Assembly: GCA_944376955.1 (NCBI GenBank)
Contig: CALWEB010000036.1
Location: forward strand, 1-8,314
Length of the DNA: 8,314 nucleotides
Source: an uncultured Agathobaculum sp.
GTDB taxonomy: Bacteria; Bacillota; Clostridia; Oscillospirales; Butyricicoccaceae
Reading direction: 5' to 3'
The position numbers were made by a program, and so were the translations under genes. Every line of letters starts with the position of its first letter. Positions within the stretch are counted from its first letter, which is position 1. Positions 5,940 through 8,314 of the stretch are shown in pieces. The notes under the pieces were generated by a model. It was not told the origin of the DNA, did not search any database, and worked only from the letters and a program-made list of their open reading frames with translations.

Positions 5940-7073
5940 ATGAAAAAACTGATTTGTACAATGGCATTGGCTGCACTGCTGTGCGGTGCGGCGGGGGCAG
6001 CGCCCGGTTCGTACACCGTTTCGGCCCGGCTGCGTCCGGATATCACGGTGAAGATTGACGGCTCCGAGCGCGTTTTCTACAACGTGCAGGGGCAGGAAGT
6101 CCACCCGATCAGCTATGCAGGCACGACCTATGTGCCGATCCGCTCGATCGGTGAGCTGATGGACAAAAACGTCAACTGGGATGAAGCGACCTACACCGCG
6201 ACCATCGGCGGCGCCCGCGTCACGCCGGATGCAACCGGTACTTTGGATCGGGGTGCGGTGGCACAGGATATCGGGCTGAATATTGAGCCGGGCATCAAAA
6301 TCGTCATCGACGGTACGGTGCGCACGTTCTACAACGAGCAGGGCGGCAAGGTGGACCCCGTGCTGTATAACGGCTCGATCTACCTGCCTATCCGCGCGAT
6401 TGGCGAAATCATGGGCAAGACGGTGTCGTGGGACGGCACAACCCAGACCGTGTTGATTTCCGGCAGCACGTCCGGCGGCCAGGTGACCGATTTTGACACG
6501 AGCAACCCGTCCGGCAATACTGGTAACACCGGGAATACCGGTAACACCGGCAATACTGGCAACACCGGCAATACTGGCAACACCGGCAATACCGGCAGCA
6601 CCGGCGCTGTGACCTTGGAGCAGGCCAAGCAGACGGCACTCAACCATGCAGGCAAGACCGCGGGTCAGGTGACCTTTGTTAAGGCAAGATCGGATTGGGA
6701 GAACGGCAGATCGGTGTATGAGATCGAGTTCATCTATCGTTCCGGTACGAGCTACCTCGAATATGACTATGAAATCGACGCTTCGACCGGCAAAATCCTG
6801 AGCTATGACTACGATGCAGAGGGCTATGCCCCCTCGACCGGCGGCACGGGCGGTCAGACGGCAGCTATCACTGCAGATCGCGCCAAGCAGATCGCGCTGG
6901 CCAAGGTACCGGGTGCAAGCACGGCAAACATCTACGAATTCGAGCTGGATTATGATGACGGCCGCATGGAATACGAAGGCAAGATCATCTATAACAGCAT
7001 GGAATACGAATTCACCATCGACGCCTCGACCGGTAATGTCACCGGCTGGGATGTGGAGTCCATCTACCACTGA
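5940..7073 (+). CDS. Secreted protein: two stalk (copper amine oxidase N-like) domains, Gly-Asn-Thr repeat linker, two PepSY domains
   Basis: 377 residues. The signal peptide is at about 1-21 (likely cut near AAGA/AP). Cys15 is not in a good lipobox, so secretion by signal peptidase I is favoured. Two copies of the copper-amine-oxidase-N-like domain (Pfam PF07833 type) follow at about 34-90 and 117-174: VKIDGSERVFYNVQGQEV...YVPIRSIGELM and IVIDGTVRTFYNEQGGKV...YLPIRAIGEIM. Then come nine GNT triplets and one GST (192-221) and two PepSY repeats (about 223-293 and 308-375). The PepSY repeats closely resemble repeats 2 and 3 of the upstream lipoprotein (ALAKVPGA, YEGKIIY, MEYEF). Stalk domains occur in many Firmicute surface proteins and do not imply copper or oxidase activity. 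The ATG at 5940 follows AAGGAGGAG by about 8 nt. The gene is last before a strong terminator. It has no cell-wall anchor or C-terminal membrane segment, so the stalk domains may hold it at the surface. Function is unknown. Confidence 0.9.
   Translation: MKKLICTMALAALLCGAAGAAPGSYTVSARLRPDITVKIDGSERVFYNVQGQEVHPISYAGTTYVPIRSIGELMDKNVNWDEATYTATIGGARVTPDATGTLDRGAVAQDIGLNIEPGIKIVIDGTVRTFYNEQGGKVDPVLYNGSIYLPIRAIGEIMGKTVSWDGTTQTVLISGSTSGGQVTDFDTSNPSGNTGNTGNTGNTGNTGNTGNTGNTGNTGSTGAVTLEQAKQTALNHAGKTAGQVTFVKARSDWENGRSVYEIEFIYRSGTSYLEYDYEIDASTGKILSYDYDAEGYAPSTGGTGGQTAAITADRAKQIALAKVPGASTANIYEFELDYDDGRMEYEGKIIYNSMEYEFTIDASTGNVTGWDVESIYH
6513..6602 (+). repeat. In-frame 9-bp tandem repeat (10 units) encoding the Gly-Asn-Thr linker
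   Basis: Ten 9-bp units of the form GGN-AAY-ACY run from 6513 to 6602, the last coding Gly-Ser-Thr. AAT and AAC units alternate strictly, so the true DNA period is 18 bp; the unit GGCAATACTGGCAACACC occurs twice perfectly at 6549-6566 and 6567-6584. Copy-number change by slippage would lengthen or shorten the linker without breaking the frame. The regular Gly at every third residue resembles collagen-like triplets, but there is no Pro, so a flexible spacer is more likely. Confidence 0.95.
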
Positions 7074-7086
7074 GCGTAAACAGAAC

Positions 7087-7119
7087 AAAAAAACCTCCCG
7101 CTGTGGCGGGAGGTTTTTT
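7087..7119. terminator. Strong bidirectional intrinsic terminator between convergent operons
   Basis: CCTCCCGC (7094-7101) and GCGGGAGG (7106-7113) form a perfect 8-bp stem with loop TGTG. The stem is flanked by seven A (7087-7093) and six T (7114-7119), so it works on both strands. It ends the PepSY operon on the plus strand (stop at 7073) and the phosphoglycerate dehydrogenase gene on the minus strand (stop at 7130). Confidence 0.95.
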
Positions 7120-7129
7120 ATGGTTTTTC

Positions 7130-8281
7130 TTAGAGGGCGCGTACCGAGATCATGCCGTCGATCGCGCGCAGCGCGTCGAGGTTTGCTTCGGAGGGCTGCT
7201 CGGCAAGGTCTACGATGGTGTAAGCGTAGTCGCCCTTGGAGCGGTTGCCCATGTTTTCGATGTTGCACTTGACCGCGGCGGTGATGGACGCAATCATGTT
7301 CGGGATGTTCTTGTGGATCATGCAGACGCGGAAGCCGCCTTCATAGGGCACCTTGAGGGTCGGGAAGTTGACCGAGTTGCGGATCGTGCCGGTTTCGAGG
7401 TAATCGGCAATTTCCTTGACCGCCATCTTGGCGCAGTTGTCCTCGCTTTCGGGCGTGGACGCGCCGAGGTGCGGCAGCGTGATGGCATTTTCCTGCGCGA
7501 GGATCTCGTCGGAAGCAAAGTCGGACACATAGGCTGCCACCTTGCCGCTCTCGAGCGCCTTTGCCATGGCCGCAACGTCTACCAGTTCGCCGCGGGCGAG
7601 GTTGATGACGCGCACGCCGTCCTTCATCTTGGCGATGGACTCCTCGCAGATGGTGTTCTTGGTTTCCGGGGTCAGCGGGACATGGATGGTGATGTAATCG
7701 CAGTTGGCGAAAATCTGGTCAAGCTCGGTGACGTGCTTGACCGAACGGCTCAGTGACAGCGCACCGTCAACCGACAGGTACGGGTCGTATCCCCAGACTT
7801 CCATATCCAGACCGACGGCCGCGTTGGCCACCTTGACGCCGATGGCGCCCAGACCGATGACACCCAGCTTTTTGCCGGAGATTTCCGGGCCGGCATAGGT
7901 TGCCTTGCCCTTTTCCGCGGCAGGGCCGATGTCCGGCGTGCCGGCGAGGCTCTTTACCCAGTTGGCGCCCTGCACGATCTTACGGGAGGCGAGCATCAGT
8001 GCGCAGACGACCAGCTCCTTGACCGCGTTGGCGTTTGCACCCGGGGTGTTGAACACAACAATGCCTTCCTGTGCGCAGCGGTCGAGCGGAATGTTATTGA
8101 CGCCCGCGCCCGCACGCGCGATGCACTTGAGGTTTTTCGGGAACTCCACGTCGTGCAGCTTAGCCGAACGGACGAGGACGGCATCGTAGTCCGTAAAGTC
8201 CTCCGAGCAGGTATACTTGGTGGGGTCGAGGTCGTTGAGGCCGACCTTGGAAATCTTGTTATAAAGTTTAACGTTGTACAT
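7130..8281 (-). CDS. serA: D-3-phosphoglycerate dehydrogenase
   Basis: This enzyme oxidises 3-phosphoglycerate to 3-phosphohydroxypyruvate with NAD, the first step of the phosphorylated serine pathway in the cytoplasm. It has 383 residues. The N-terminal substrate domain includes CIARAGAGVNNIP (53-65). The nucleotide fold has GVIGLGAIG (140-148) and the acidic D166 after its second strand. Catalytic residues fit the D-2-hydroxyacid dehydrogenase family: Arg230 in NLARGELV, Glu259 in DFASDEIL and His271 in LPHLGAS. A C-terminal ACT domain (about 316-383, FRVCMIHKNIPNMIASI) suggests serine feedback. The length matches the short Gram-positive/clostridial form without the extra intervening domain of long SerA. 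The ATG at 8281-8279 has GGAG 8 nt upstream. A GTG three codons earlier overlaps that site and is rejected. Only 33 bp upstream is visible, so the promoter or a preceding serC cannot be judged. Confidence 0.96.
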   Translation of the reverse strand: MYNVKLYNKISKVGLNDLDPTKYTCSEDFTDYDAVLVRSAKLHDVEFPKNLKCIARAGAGVNNIPLDRCAQEGIVVFNTPGANANAVKELVVCALMLASRKIVQGANWVKSLAGTPDIGPAAEKGKATYAGPEISGKKLGVIGLGAIGVKVANAAVGLDMEVWGYDPYLSVDGALSLSRSVKHVTELDQIFANCDYITIHVPLTPETKNTICEESIAKMKDGVRVINLARGELVDVAAMAKALESGKVAAYVSDFASDEILAQENAITLPHLGASTPESEDNCAKMAVKEIADYLETGTIRNSVNFPTLKVPYEGGFRVCMIHKNIPNMIASITAAVKCNIENMGNRSKGDYAYTIVDLAEQPSEANLDALRAIDGMISVRAL

Positions 8282-8314
8282 GGGAAGCACTCCTCTTCAA
8301 TCTGTGCTTACGCC

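Noticed and set aside
5024..6046. Open frame of about 340 codons opposite the PepSY lipoprotein
   Set aside because: It would cover two genes' starts and the promoter gap, and has no family resemblance.
6513..6602. Regular repeats suggesting a CRISPR array
   Set aside because: Units are 9 bp with no spacers and encode in-frame Gly-Asn-Thr; it is a coding tandem repeat.
5826..7268. Long open frame of about 480 codons on the minus strand opposite the stalk-PepSY gene
   Set aside because: It has no ribosome site and no recognisable domain, crosses the bidirectional terminator and overlaps serA. The plus strand has signal peptide, domains and good spacing. It is a GC-rich shadow.

Overview
The window reads as an ordinary chromosomal segment from a moderately GC-rich Firmicute. 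The most likely group is Clostridia of the Oscillospirales/Ruminococcaceae type. The reasons are strong AGGAGG-type ribosome sites, several GTG starts, TTGAC/TATAAT sigma-A promoters, a short Gram-positive SerA with a C-terminal ACT domain, and secreted PepSY and copper-amine-oxidase-N-like ('stalk') proteins, which are common in that group. The taxonomic call is inference. No phage, IS, CRISPR, tRNA or rRNA was seen.

Layout. Positions 1-2168 (minus strand) hold a polar amino acid ABC importer operon. It has a consensus promoter (2140-2168), a leader hairpin, a family 3 substrate-binding lipoprotein, an intercistronic terminator-like hairpin, the membrane permease, and the ATPase, which runs off the left edge exactly at its LSGGQ signature. 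The binding-protein reading frame lacks the start of its signal peptide. A well-placed GTG with a ribosome site lies one base out of frame across a run of seven A. Positions 2200-2876 (minus) hold a cytidylate kinase-like P-loop protein with its own promoter, divergent from the next block.

Positions 2897-7119 (plus) form the most distinctive region. An OmpR-type response regulator and its membrane histidine kinase overlap by 4 bp. They are followed, after an AT-rich promoter region with two tandem 11-bp repeats, by two exported PepSY proteins. The first is a lipoprotein with three PepSY-like repeats. The second is a secreted protein with two stalk domains, a (Gly-Asn-Thr)n linker and two PepSY repeats. 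The block ends at a very strong bidirectional terminator. The simplest model is that the two-component system senses an envelope condition and drives the two PepSY proteins, but that is inference from gene order and the repeat pair.

Positions 7130-8281 (minus) encode D-3-phosphoglycerate dehydrogenase (serine biosynthesis), converging on the shared terminator. All gaps longer than about 100 bp carry promoter or leader elements; no additional small gene could be supported in them.
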